64,000 bases of DNA, from assembly GCF_006980705.1 (NCBI RefSeq), contig NZ_SBHO01000001.1, positions 558,001-622,000 of the forward strand, given 5' to 3'. Within the stretch, counting starts at the first letter, position 1, and every line of letters begins with the position of its first letter. Of this stretch, positions 26,008 through 34,021 are shown one piece after another. Position numbers and translations under genes: made by a program. The stretch is from Tepidiphilus olei (lineage in GTDB: Bacteria > Pseudomonadota > Gammaproteobacteria > Burkholderiales > Rhodocyclaceae). The notes under the pieces are model-generated. The model was not told the DNA's origin, made no database searches, and saw only the letters and a list, made by a program, of their open reading frames with translations.

Positions 26008-26030
26008 ACTGGAAAAATGATTTTACCAGT
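26008..26030. promoter_or_regulatory. 23-bp palindrome upstream of livH (operator candidate)
   Basis: Arms ACTGGAAAAAT and ATTTTACCAGT flank a single central G, with one mismatch in 11 pairs. It is centred about 58 bp before the livH start, where a repressor or activator would act. The regulator is unknown, since no regulator gene lies in the block. Confidence 0.5.
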
Positions 26031-26059
26031 CTGATTTTATCGGTCGATGCCTCTTCGGG

Positions 26060-26173
26060 TCACAGCAATACGATTCCTCGGCTTTGATGCTGATCGACAA
26101 GCTGAGCGAAATTCGGATCGTTCTCTTTGTTGCCAAATTGGATACAACCAATGAGCTTTTCTCGACCTGTTTT
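26060..26173 (-). pseudogene. Short relic-like frame, possibly end of a PIN-like (DUF5615) protein
   Basis: On the minus strand, 37 sense codons after an in-frame stop end at TGA (26060-26062) and include NDPNFAQLVDQHQSRGIVLL. The spacing of D-F, L, H and GI resembles the C-terminal part of DUF5615 PIN-like toxins. There is no start codon and no upstream domain. The resemblance is by eye and may be chance. Confidence 0.2.
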
Positions 26174-26462
26174 TCAGTTATACTAAAACCATCTACTTGT
26201 CGAAGCGCAAAATCACTACGGACTTCGCTACCGCCGATCTGAATTCACTCAGGCAACCAAGCGAACCATACACTGCCATTACATTGGCGGTTGGCTTGGG
26301 AAACGCTTATAATAATTGGCTGCGTGGGCGAATCGCTGCGTTGCGCGGTGCTTGCTCCCTCGCCTATCTAGTTGATTTGTCTCGGTCGCTGCGTACCAAA
26401 CGCCTTGCGCTTCATCCCGCTCGCTCATTTCTTCAGCGTCTCCCTTGCAACAACGAGCCGGC

Positions 26463-27623
26463 TTACCAAGGAACTCCAGGATAGATCATGGGTGCAGTGG
26501 CTTTCTCTTGCGGCCAGACGATAACGATTTTGCCATTTTGATGTTGCCCCATGTATTGCGTAAAGTATTGGTTATCGTTTTTCTCGTTGAATTTCACCCG
26601 ACCTATCAAGGTTTCTCGATCGGTCTTCGCCAACTCAGCAACGATCTTCGCTGGCTCCAAGGCCCCCTGATCCAGAACCCGCGCAATCGCCTCGAACAGG
26701 ATCATTGACTGGACATAACCAAACATTGCCAAATAGTCGGGTTCTTTATGAAAAATTTTGTCGAAATTCTGGGCAAAAACCTTTCCTTCATCCGTTTTGA
26801 ACTCGGGAGGATAAGAAACCATACTGGTACCAAACGTATGGTTAAGGATTTCGCCATGGTTTTTGGCCATTGGCGCAGTTGCAATTCCCCAAGCACCGAT
26901 GATCGCTTTGACCGGGGGCTTGAGAACCCTCGCCGCTCTGATGATATTGAGATAATCATTTTCATAACCACTGATCACCAATAATTCTGAACGATCGTTC
27001 AGTTTTATCTTGTTGATGATCGGTTTGAAATCTGTGGCCGCGGGATCGAATTCGTGCATCGTGACACGGTACCCTGTTCCCTGCAGTGACTGTTGTAAAT
27101 CTTTCGCCAGGCCGGAAGTCGCTTCTCTGGCCGAATAAACGATCGAAACGGATTTTGCATCGAGCGATTCGATCAGACCTAGTATGGCCTTGCGATAGCC
27201 ATCAGAATTAATTACACGAAAATAGGTCTTGAGTCCTTTTTCAGTGATCGAGTCGGAAAATACCCCGGTCGTGACATAGGGTAGCCCCAGTTTATCGGCT
27301 GCTTCGGCTGCGGGCGAAACGACGTTGGTACCATATCCCCCCGTAAAAGCGACGACACCCTGGGAAGCCATCTTCTCTACGCCGGCAATCGCCTTGGCGG
27401 GAGAAGATTCATTGTCCACGGTAATCAATTTGATCGTGTGCTTACCGTTGGTCTGATTGAACACCTCGACCGCGGTCTGGATCCCTTCGTGGGTGCTCGT
27501 CCCCACCCGCGCCAGTGAACCAGTAAGGGGAATATCCGAACCGACCAAGATTTCGGCAGCTGCGGCACTTCCAACGCCGAGTGCAGCAACCAGGAACGCT
27601 GTGATCCCTTTTTTCCATAGCAT
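26463..27623 (-). CDS. livK: Branched-chain amino acid-type ABC transporter substrate-binding protein
   Basis: A 386-residue periplasmic binding protein of the LivJ/LivK (type I) fold. A Sec signal peptide with a KK start and an AAA-type cleavage near residue 22 precedes ILVGSDIPLTGSLARVG, the family's first strand and ligand loop. The SIVYSAREATSGLAKD segment and the C-terminal region fit organic-acid-binding members. AGGAGG lies 8 nt before the ATG at 27623, and a promoter-like sequence is upstream. It should deliver the substrate to LivHMGF. Whether the ligand is an amino acid or an aromatic/aliphatic acid cannot be decided. Confidence 0.9.
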   Translation of the reverse strand: MLWKKGITAFLVAALGVGSAAAAEILVGSDIPLTGSLARVGTSTHEGIQTAVEVFNQTNGKHTIKLITVDNESSPAKAIAGVEKMASQGVVAFTGGYGTNVVSPAAEAADKLGLPYVTTGVFSDSITEKGLKTYFRVINSDGYRKAILGLIESLDAKSVSIVYSAREATSGLAKDLQQSLQGTGYRVTMHEFDPAATDFKPIINKIKLNDRSELLVISGYENDYLNIIRAARVLKPPVKAIIGAWGIATAPMAKNHGEILNHTFGTSMVSYPPEFKTDEGKVFAQNFDKIFHKEPDYLAMFGYVQSMILFEAIARVLDQGALEPAKIVAELAKTDRETLIGRVKFNEKNDNQYFTQYMGQHQNGKIVIVWPQEKATAPMIYPGVPW

Positions 27624-27648
27624 GATAGTCTCCTCCTTTCATTGGGCA

Positions 27649-27677
27649 TGTATATAAATAAACCGACGACATGGCAA
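27649..27677 (-). promoter_or_regulatory. Putative livK promoter
   Basis: On the minus strand, -35 TTGCCA and -10 TATACA are separated by 17 bp, ending 25 bp before the livK start. It suggests livK can be expressed apart from the thiolase/DUF35 pair. Confidence 0.4.
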
Positions 27678-27800
27678 CGTAACATGATGCGGATACTCGC
27701 CTATCTTGGTGACAGGTCTCGCATTCCGTGCTCTAGGCGCCTTGCCCTGCAACGCTCACGACGGTTTTTTTTGCAACGCCCTGTGGGTTCCTGTATAGCC

Positions 27801-28202
27801 CTAGTCGGGGGTGAAACAAGGCACCATCGTCCCATCGCTCGCTGCTTTGAAGACGACCCGTACGCGCTGACCGATCCGAAGATCGTCGAGATCGCAATCG
27901 ACGAGGTTCGTCATCATACGCACCCCTTCGTCGAGGGTGACATAAGCGATCGCATAGGGAACGGGAACACCGCCGCGCGTGACACTGTAGCTGTAAATCT
28001 CGCCGCGTCCCGTAGCCGCAGTCCATTCGAGACGATCGCTGAAGCAGAAGGGACACAATGCCCGCGGGTAAAAATGGACCCGACCACAATCGGTACAACG
28101 CTTGAGCAAGAGTTTTCCTTCAGCGGCCGCGGTAAAATACGGTTCGTCGCCAGGGTTCGGTTTGGGTGGGGTCATTTCACGAGTTTGATAAGGCGTACTC
28201 AT
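27801..28202 (-). CDS. DUF35 OB-fold zinc-ribbon protein (thiolase partner)
   Basis: A 133-residue protein with a rubredoxin-like zinc ribbon (CTDC near residue 36 and CPFC near 50) followed by an OB-fold (YSYSVTRGG to VRVVFKAA). DUF35 proteins bind thiolase-like enzymes and are needed for their activity, for example with the Ltp2 aldolase of steroid side-chain degradation and with HMG-CoA synthase in archaea. The gene starts 4 bp after the thiolase stop with AGGGGG upstream, fitting a complex of the two products. Confidence 0.88.
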   Translation of the reverse strand: MSTPYQTREMTPPKPNPGDEPYFTAAAEGKLLLKRCTDCGRVHFYPRALCPFCFSDRLEWTAATGRGEIYSYSVTRGGVPVPYAIAYVTLDEGVRMMTNLVDCDLDDLRIGQRVRVVFKAASDGTMVPCFTPD

Positions 28203-28206
28203 CGTC

Positions 28207-29373
28207 TCACCCCCTCTCGAGGATCAAAGTGGCGCTGCCATGCCTACTTGCAATCGAACCACCGGTCCCTTGAGCGAGTGCCAGTTGACAGTTGGGGACC
28301 TGCACTTTGGGATGGGCCTCTCCGCGCAGCTGGCGCACCGCTTCGATGATCTTGGTCATTCCCCCACGGTTGGCCGGATGGTTGTTGCACAGCCCACCAC
28401 CATCGGTGTTGAACGGCAGTTTGCCCACTCCGGAGATCAGATTGCCCTCGGCGACGAATTTTCCGCCTTCGCCCTTGGGGCAAAACCCCAGATCTTCGAG
28501 CTGTAACAGCACCGTAATGGTGAAACTGTCGTAGATCGAGGCATATTGGATGTCGCCGGGTGTCACCCCTGCTTCTTCGAAAGCCGCCTTACCCGACCAA
28601 ACGGCGCCGGTGTAGGTCAGGTCGATATGCCCGCCTTCGGTGTGCTTGGGCGATTCGCCAGCACCGAGGACATTGATGAGCGGACGCTTCAGGCTCTTGG
28701 CGATCTCAGGGCGAGCCACGATCACGGCCCCACCGCCGTCGCTGACCACGCAGCAATCGAGCCGATGCAGAGGATCGGAGATCAAGGGGGAGGAGATCAC
28801 CTGTTCGACGGTAACGACGTCACGCAGCATGGCCTGGGGGTTGTACTGCGCATGGTGCGAAGCGGCAACTTTGATCCAAGCGAGCTGCTCGCTGGTGGTG
28901 CCATACTCATACATGTGGCGCATCGCCGCCATGGCGTATTGGTTGATCGTGACGGGCGCATAGGGCAATTCGAACGGCCCATCGGGAAGGTTCGCCCCCC
29001 AGTTGCGCACTTGTGTGCCGCTCGAACCTTCCGAGCGGGGACGACCCGCGAGCGTAATCAAGGCAACGTTACACTTGCCCATTGCGATCGCCTGGGCGGC
29101 ATGGGCAACGTGGATCAAGTAGGAGGATCCGCCCGTCTCGGTCGTGTCGACATGGCGCACTTTGAGTCCCATGTATTCGACCATGCTGAAAGCGCCCAGC
29201 CCCGGAGCATCTCCCGCACAGAAGTAGCCGTCGATGTCCTCCTTGCTCAGCCCTGCGTCGGCGAGCGCTCCTTTGGCGCATTCGGCATGCAGTTGGGCCA
29301 CGGATTTGTCCGGTGCCTTACGCGTTGGGTGCTCGTACGCGCCGACGATGCAGGCCTTTCGCTTGATACTCAT
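28207..29373 (-). CDS. Thiolase-like (SCP2/Ltp2 type) protein lacking the nucleophilic cysteine
   Basis: A 388-residue thiolase-superfamily protein. The N-terminal region has the ETGGSSYLIHVAHAAQAI segment, where a normal thiolase carries its nucleophilic Cys; here it is Gly-Gly-Ser. CNNHPANRGGM, the C-terminal His motif, is present. This pattern is typical of SCP2-thiolase-like proteins such as Ltp2, which works as a retro-aldolase with a DUF35 partner, and the DUF35 gene follows at once. The reaction is therefore inferred as C-C cleavage of a hydroxyacyl-CoA, or an acetyl-transfer variant. First gene of the long block, with a weak promoter upstream. Confidence 0.82.
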   Translation of the reverse strand: MSIKRKACIVGAYEHPTRKAPDKSVAQLHAECAKGALADAGLSKEDIDGYFCAGDAPGLGAFSMVEYMGLKVRHVDTTETGGSSYLIHVAHAAQAIAMGKCNVALITLAGRPRSEGSSGTQVRNWGANLPDGPFELPYAPVTINQYAMAAMRHMYEYGTTSEQLAWIKVAASHHAQYNPQAMLRDVVTVEQVISSPLISDPLHRLDCCVVSDGGGAVIVARPEIAKSLKRPLINVLGAGESPKHTEGGHIDLTYTGAVWSGKAAFEEAGVTPGDIQYASIYDSFTITVLLQLEDLGFCPKGEGGKFVAEGNLISGVGKLPFNTDGGGLCNNHPANRGGMTKIIEAVRQLRGEAHPKVQVPNCQLALAQGTGGSIASRHGSATLILERG

Positions 29374-29406
29374 GCCCCTCCCCTTTTACTGTTCTCTATG
29401 GGAGGG

Positions 29407-29435
29407 AAGATACCTGCTTATGAAAAGGGGTGCAA
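29407..29435 (-). promoter_or_regulatory. Weak promoter candidate before the thiolase-like gene
   Basis: On the minus strand, -35 TTGCAC and -10 TATCTT are 17 bp apart, ending 33 bp before the thiolase-like start. Both boxes are poor matches. The 94-bp spacer after rmuC has no terminator that I can see. Confidence 0.3.
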
Positions 29436-29467
29436 TTTTTTATTGCTGAAGCGAGGCTTAAGAAGAG

Positions 29468-30901
29468 CTAAACTGCTTCTCCCTGCTCGGATGTCGTCAA
29501 AGGCAATGTTCTGGCCGGTTTCACCCCCAGTTCCCTGAGCGACTCGGCACGGTGCAGCAGATTTCCCTTACCGGTGGCGAGCTTGCCCATCGCCTTGTCG
29601 TACTCACTGCGCGCCTGCTCCAGGCGTTGCCCGAGCGCCTGCAAGTCGGCAACGAACCCGGCGAGCTTGTCGTAGAGCTCGGCGCCGCGCTTGGCGATTT
29701 CCTGCGCGTTTTGATTTTGTTGCTCCTGACGCCAGAGGTGCGCCACGGTGCGCACGACGAAGAGCAGCGTCGAGGGGCTCACCAGCAGCACGTTGCGCTG
29801 CCAGGCGTCCATGAAGAGGTCCCGGTCGTGCGTGACGGCGAGCATGAATGCGGGTTCGATCGGCACGAAGAGCAGCACGAAGTCGAGCGACCCCACGCCG
29901 TAGAGTTCTTCATAGCGTCGTTGCGACAATCCTTTCATGTGCATACGCACCGAATCGAGGTGCCGTTTGAGCGCCGCCTGGCGGGCATGCTCGTCCGTAG
30001 CGGCCGTGTAGTCTTCATAGGCATTGAGGGAGACTTTGGCGTCGATGACGAGGTGCCGCCCCTCGGGGAGGCGGATCACGACGTCGGGTTGCAGGCGTCG
30101 TCCTTCGCCATCGGTGTGCGACACCTGCACCTCATACTCCTCGCCGCGGCGCAAACCGGAAGCCTCCAGCACGCGTTCGAGCACGAGCTCTCCCCAGGTG
30201 CCCTGGGTCTTGCTCGACCCCTTGAGCGCCTCGGTGAGCTGACGCGCCTCCCGGCTCAAGGTCTGGTTGAGCGCCATGAGCTGACGCACCTGCTCGGCCA
30301 GTGCCGTGCGATCCTTGCCTTCATTGACGTAGGCTTCCTCGACCTTGCGCTGAAACTCGGTCAGACGCATCTTGAGCGGTTCGAGCAAGCCGGCGAGTTG
30401 CGCCTGATTTTGATCGGTGAAGCGGCGAGACTTCTCCTCGAGGATCTCATTGGCCAGGTTCTTGAATTGCTCGGTGAGCTGCTGACGGGCGTCTTCGAGC
30501 AAGCGCAATTTCTCCGCCGCTGCCCGGCGTTCGGCTTCGAGTTCCTGGGCCAGAGCCGCTTGACGTTCGGCCAAGCGCCGGTTTTCCTCCAAGGTTTGCT
30601 GCCAGCGGGTTTGCACTTCCGCGAGGCGCTGGTTGGTTTCGGCCAGGCGCTCTGCCAAGCCGGCGCGATGAGTCAGCTCGCCGCGCAGTTGCGCCACTTC
30701 TTCGTGCAGCAGGCGGCGCTCGCTCTCCAGGGACTCGATGCGCTGGCGCAATTCGCTCTGCAAGCGCAGTTCCGCTTCTTGCCGTTGGGCGAGCTCACGC
30801 TCGAAACTGGAGCGCTGAGCCGAGAGCGATAAACGCGCCCAGAAAAAGGACGACGCAACGCCGATGAGCATCGCCAAGAGAATGAGAAGAAAAAAATCCA
30901 T
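29468..30901 (-). CDS. rmuC: DNA recombination protein RmuC
   Basis: A 477-residue RmuC-family protein that limits inverted-repeat recombination and is thought to act as a nuclease. The N-terminus has one membrane helix (FFLLILLAMLIGVASSFFWA), then a long coiled coil rich in Gln, Glu, Arg and Leu up to about residue 180, then the conserved core with QGTWGELVLERVLEASGL, PDVVIRLPEGRHLVIDAKV and FVPIEPAF. ATG 30901 was chosen because the helix follows directly. It is divergent from the DUF2892 gene with 77 bp between. Confidence 0.92.
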   Translation of the reverse strand: MDFFLLILLAMLIGVASSFFWARLSLSAQRSSFERELAQRQEAELRLQSELRQRIESLESERRLLHEEVAQLRGELTHRAGLAERLAETNQRLAEVQTRWQQTLEENRRLAERQAALAQELEAERRAAAEKLRLLEDARQQLTEQFKNLANEILEEKSRRFTDQNQAQLAGLLEPLKMRLTEFQRKVEEAYVNEGKDRTALAEQVRQLMALNQTLSREARQLTEALKGSSKTQGTWGELVLERVLEASGLRRGEEYEVQVSHTDGEGRRLQPDVVIRLPEGRHLVIDAKVSLNAYEDYTAATDEHARQAALKRHLDSVRMHMKGLSQRRYEELYGVGSLDFVLLFVPIEPAFMLAVTHDRDLFMDAWQRNVLLVSPSTLLFVVRTVAHLWRQEQQNQNAQEIAKRGAELYDKLAGFVADLQALGQRLEQARSEYDKAMGKLATGKGNLLHRAESLRELGVKPARTLPLTTSEQGEAV

Positions 30902-30978
30902 GGAATCGACCCCCTCGCATCGAGTGAAAGTGCTAAGATGAAATGCGGAATCCCCCATCAACCAGGAGGAATAGCGCC

Positions 30979-31191
30979 ATGAAACCAAATGTCGGAGGCG
31001 TCGACAAGATCGTTCGTATCGTCGTGGGCGTATTGTTGATCGTGCTCGCTTTGATGGGTATCGGCACGCCCTGGACGTGGATCGGGGTGCTGCCGCTTGC
31101 CACTGGGCTTTTCAACTGGTGCCCGCTCTATACCCTCATCGGGGTGAACACCTGCAAGACCAAGGAATCCGGCTCCGGCCAGAATTCCTGA
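30979..31191 (+). CDS. DUF2892 (YgaP-like) small membrane protein
   Basis: A 70-residue protein with two hydrophobic helices and the DUF2892 pattern: N-VGG-DKIVRIVVGV, PWTWIGVLPLATGLFNWCPLYTLIG. Cysteines near residues 50 and 60 are typical for the family. AGGAGG lies 8 nt upstream of the ATG. Such proteins occur alone or next to rhodanese domains; the function is not known. It is divergent from rmuC and ends 3 bp before the convergent ksgA. Confidence 0.85.
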   Translation: MKPNVGGVDKIVRIVVGVLLIVLALMGIGTPWTWIGVLPLATGLFNWCPLYTLIGVNTCKTKESGSGQNS

Positions 31192-31194
31192 GCC

Positions 31195-31998
31195 TCATGC
31201 CCCAGAGGCTGGCGCGTGCGCGAGCACGTTTGCCAGCCGCACGAAATCCTCGACCGCGAGGGTCTCCGCACGGGCGTTTGGATCGATCCCCGCCTGAACG
31301 AAGAGAGCCGGATCCGGAATCGACGCTTTCAAGGCGTTGCGTAACGTCTTGCGCCGCTGATTGAAGGCGGCGGCGACCAGCCGGGAGAATCGTTCGGGAT
31401 CTTCGAGGGTATGCGTCCCCTCGGGCAAAGGAGTGAGGCGCACGATGCTGGAAGTGACTTTCGGCGTGGGCACGAATGCACCCGGCGGCACGTCGAAACA
31501 CTTGCGCACGGCAAATCGCTGCTGCAGCATCACCGACAATCGCCCATAGGCAGCACTGTCCGGAGCGGCCGCCATGCGCTCCACGACTTCCTTTTGCAGC
31601 ATGAAGGTCATGTCCGCGATGCGATCGGCGTAGTCCGCGAGGTGAAACAGTAGTGGCGTCGACACGTTGTATGGCAGATTTCCTACCACCCGCAAAGGGG
31701 CCGGCAGAGTGGCGAAATCGAAACGCAAGGCGTCGGCCTCGATGAGCCGCAGCCGCTCCGCGGGGAAGCGCTGCCGCAGGCGGGCGGCGAGATCGCGATC
31801 GAGTTCGATGGCCGTGAGCTGGCCGGCGGCTTCGATGAGCGGCTCGGTGAGTGCGCCGAGCCCGGGGCCGATCTCGACGAGGTGCTCGCCTGGTTTCGGG
31901 TCGATCGTGGCGACGATGCGCCGGATCACGTTGGGATCACGCAGGAAATTCTGCCCGAAGCGCTTGCGCGCCCGGTGGCCTTGTACTTCGGCGATCAC
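31195..31998 (-). CDS. rsmA: 16S rRNA dimethyladenosine transferase KsgA (RsmA)
   Basis: A 267-residue methyltransferase that dimethylates two adjacent adenines near the 3' end of 16S rRNA. Family motifs: [10 protein letters not shown] at the start, [10 protein letters not shown] (SAM-binding motif I), and NLPYN (motif IV) for adenine binding. The GTG at 31998 overlaps the pdxA stop by 4 bp (GTGA). This is the fourth gene of lptD-surA-pdxA-ksgA, as in E. coli; apaGH does not follow. Confidence 0.95.
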   Translation of the reverse strand: MIAEVQGHRARKRFGQNFLRDPNVIRRIVATIDPKPGEHLVEIGPGLGALTEPLIEAAGQLTAIELDRDLAARLRQRFPAERLRLIEADALRFDFATLPAPLRVVGNLPYNVSTPLLFHLADYADRIADMTFMLQKEVVERMAAAPDSAAYGRLSVMLQQRFAVRKCFDVPPGAFVPTPKVTSSIVRLTPLPEGTHTLEDPERFSRLVAAAFNQRRKTLRNALKASIPDPALFVQAGIDPNARAETLAVEDFVRLANVLAHAPASGA

Positions 31999-32972
31999 GT
32001 GCCGCTTTCCCCCTGAGCGGCAAGACGCTCCTCGACGGAAGCAAGCAGACAGGCGAGCGTGACCGCCTCGAAGAGGCTGCCCGGATCCGCGCGCCCGGTA
32101 CCGGCCAGATCGAGGGCCGTACCGTGATCGACCGAGGTGCGGATGAAGGGCAAACCGAGGGTGACATTAACGCCGTTGCCGAAACTGGCGTACTTGAGCA
32201 CCGGCAAGCCCTGGTCATGGTACATGACGAGCTGGGCGTCACTGCCGGCAATCACTCGGGGCGTAAAGAGCGTATCGGCCGGCAGAGGGCCGACCAGGGT
32301 CATCCCCTCGGCGCGCAACCGCTCGAGCACGGGAGTGATGACCTCGATTTCTTCCCGTCCGATATGGCCGCTCTCGCCGGCGTGCGGGTTGAGGCCGGCC
32401 ACGAGGATGCGCGGCCGGGCGATGCCGAAACGGCGACGCAGATCCCGATCGAGGATGCGCAGCACGGCTTCGAGCCGCTGCGGCGTGACGGCGGCAGGCA
32501 CTTCAGTCAAGGGCAAATGAGTGGTGACCAGCGCGACGCGCAACCCCGCACCCACAAGCATCATCACCACGAACGGCGTGCCGCTACGCTCGGCAAGATA
32601 CTCGGTATGTCCGGTGAAGGTGTGCCCCGATTCGGCGATGAGGCTTTTTTGGATCGGCGCCGTGACGATCGCGGCGAAGATGCCTTCGAGCACGCCGTCG
32701 ATCGCCGTGTCGAGCACTTCGAGCACGTACGGCGCGTTGGCCGGTTCGAGGCAACCGGGCTTGGAAGGGGCGCGTAGCGGGACATGGCGTACCGACAAGG
32801 GCGCAGGATCGGCGGGATCGAATTCGGGCAGCGGCGGCGCACCGCGTTGGCGTAGCAATTCCCGATCGCCGATTAGCACGAGCGGCGCAGGCCACAGACG
32901 GTCGGCAAGCCGGGCGCAGAGCTCGGGACCGACCCCAGCAGGTTCGCCCGTGGTGAGGGCGATCGGTTTCAT
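31995..32972 (-). CDS. pdxA: 4-hydroxythreonine-4-phosphate dehydrogenase PdxA
   Basis: A 325-residue NAD-dependent enzyme of vitamin B6 (pyridoxal phosphate) biosynthesis. It oxidises 4-phosphohydroxy-threonine. [11 protein letters not shown] starts the protein. Metal-ligand histidines are visible in GHTEYLA, TTHLPL and [12 protein letters not shown], followed by [10 protein letters not shown]. The ATG at 32972 overlaps the surA stop (ATGA). The standard length and all ligands are present. Confidence 0.95.
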   Translation of the reverse strand: MKPIALTTGEPAGVGPELCARLADRLWPAPLVLIGDRELLRQRGAPPLPEFDPADPAPLSVRHVPLRAPSKPGCLEPANAPYVLEVLDTAIDGVLEGIFAAIVTAPIQKSLIAESGHTFTGHTEYLAERSGTPFVVMMLVGAGLRVALVTTHLPLTEVPAAVTPQRLEAVLRILDRDLRRRFGIARPRILVAGLNPHAGESGHIGREEIEVITPVLERLRAEGMTLVGPLPADTLFTPRVIAGSDAQLVMYHDQGLPVLKYASFGNGVNVTLGLPFIRTSVDHGTALDLAGTGRADPGSLFEAVTLACLLASVEERLAAQGESGT

Positions 32973-34021
32973 GTTCCCTCCAGTGCGTCGCGACGGATTT
33001 CGACGAAGGCCTCGGCGCGAATGGTTTGCAACCAAGCATTGTAGGCCTGCTCGAGTTTTTGGCGACGTAGGATCTGCCTGGCGTAGTTACGGCGATAGTC
33101 TTCGGAGGCAGTGAGCGGACGGCGCTCCAAAACCTGGATCAGGTGCCAGCCGAAGGGGGTTTTCACCGGTTGGGAAATCTCGCCCGGTTCGAGTCGGTTC
33201 ATCGCTTCCTCGAAGGCAGGCACGGTATCGCCCGGGTTGATCCAGCCGAGATCTCCTCCTTTGAAAGCGGAGCCGTCGTCGGAATTGGCCCGGGCAAGCT
33301 CGGCGAAGTCTGCCCCATTGAGAATGCGTTCGCGCAACGCAAGGAGCCGTGCTCGAGCCGATTCGTCGTTGGTGGCCTGGTTGGTACGGATCAGGATGTG
33401 GCGTACGCGGGTCTGGATCACATTGCCTGCTTCCGCCTCGATGCGGCGCATCAGATCGGGGTTGTTGGCCAGAAAGTGGTCGACCTCGGTATCCGACACC
33501 GTCACCCGCCCCTCCATCTCTCGCTCACGCAGCCGAGCGATGGTCATTTCGCGGCGAATCTGCTCGCGAAACTGATCGAAACTGATCCCGTCGGCGGCGA
33601 GTGCCTGTTCCAAGGTATCCAAAGTGAGGGCATTGCGCTGGGCGATGTCCTCGATTGCCCGGGAAACGGCCGCATCATCGACGGAGATCCCCATGCGTTT
33701 GGCTACCTGCAGTTGCAGTTTCTCCAAAATCATCTGTTCGAGCACTTGCTGGCGCAAGTCGGATTCGGAGATCTGCAGGCCCTGTTTGGCCACTTGATTC
33801 TGAGCGCGGACGAGGTATTGGTTCAATTCGGTAGACGTGATGGGCTCGTTGTTGACCACGGCCACGACCCGGGTCAGCTCGAGCGCGGAGGCCGGCCACA
33901 TCCAGAACACCAGAAGAAAGGGCAATAGCCCACGCAGCCCCCTTGGGCGTCGTTGTGCAATCATGCAAGCACCACGCAACCAAGCCATGTGGCTGCACAG
34001 TTGGCCAATCGAGATACCCAT
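32969..34021 (-). CDS. surA: SurA-type periplasmic peptidyl-prolyl isomerase/chaperone, single parvulin domain
   Basis: A protein of about 350 residues guiding outer-membrane protein folding, encoded next to lptD. A signal peptide (RRPRG then a hydrophobic core, cleaved after WPASA) is followed by the SurA N-terminal chaperone domain (VNNEPIT), one parvulin domain (VRHILIRT to GWHLIQVLE), and a C-terminal helix. E. coli SurA (428 residues) has two parvulin domains; the retained one is most like P2, so P1 is missing. The start is uncertain: ATG 34021 follows AAGGGGGGAT and overlaps lptD; an ATG at 33964 begins the signal peptide more typically. Outer-membrane biogenesis role inferred from family and operon. 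Confidence 0.9.
   Translation of the reverse strand: MGISIGQLCSHMAWLRGACMIAQRRPRGLRGLLPFLLVFWMWPASALELTRVVAVVNNEPITSTELNQYLVRAQNQVAKQGLQISESDLRQQVLEQMILEKLQLQVAKRMGISVDDAAVSRAIEDIAQRNALTLDTLEQALAADGISFDQFREQIRREMTIARLREREMEGRVTVSDTEVDHFLANNPDLMRRIEAEAGNVIQTRVRHILIRTNQATNDESARARLLALRERILNGADFAELARANSDDGSAFKGGDLGWINPGDTVPAFEEAMNRLEPGEISQPVKTPFGWHLIQVLERRPLTASEDYRRNYARQILRRQKLEQAYNAWLQTIRAEAFVEIRRDALEGT

Larger units (their letters stand above)
25962..26462. other. 501-bp non-coding gap between livK and livH
   Basis: The spacer holds a palindrome (26008-26030) near livH and a short relic-like frame (26060-26173, minus). A 49-codon frame (26279-26428, minus) has no known resemblance. No convincing full gene, tRNA or strong terminator was found. 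Its length stands out in an otherwise tightly packed block and it may be the control region of the livH operon. Confidence 0.6.

Noticed and set aside
26279-26428. 49-codon minus-strand frame in the livK-livH gap
   Set aside because: No known resemblance and no clear ribosome site; too short to support.
27739-27800. T8 run and repeated GCGTTGCA in the DUF35-livK spacer as a terminator
   Set aside because: The T run lies on the plus strand, while both genes are on the minus strand, and no hairpin precedes it on that strand.
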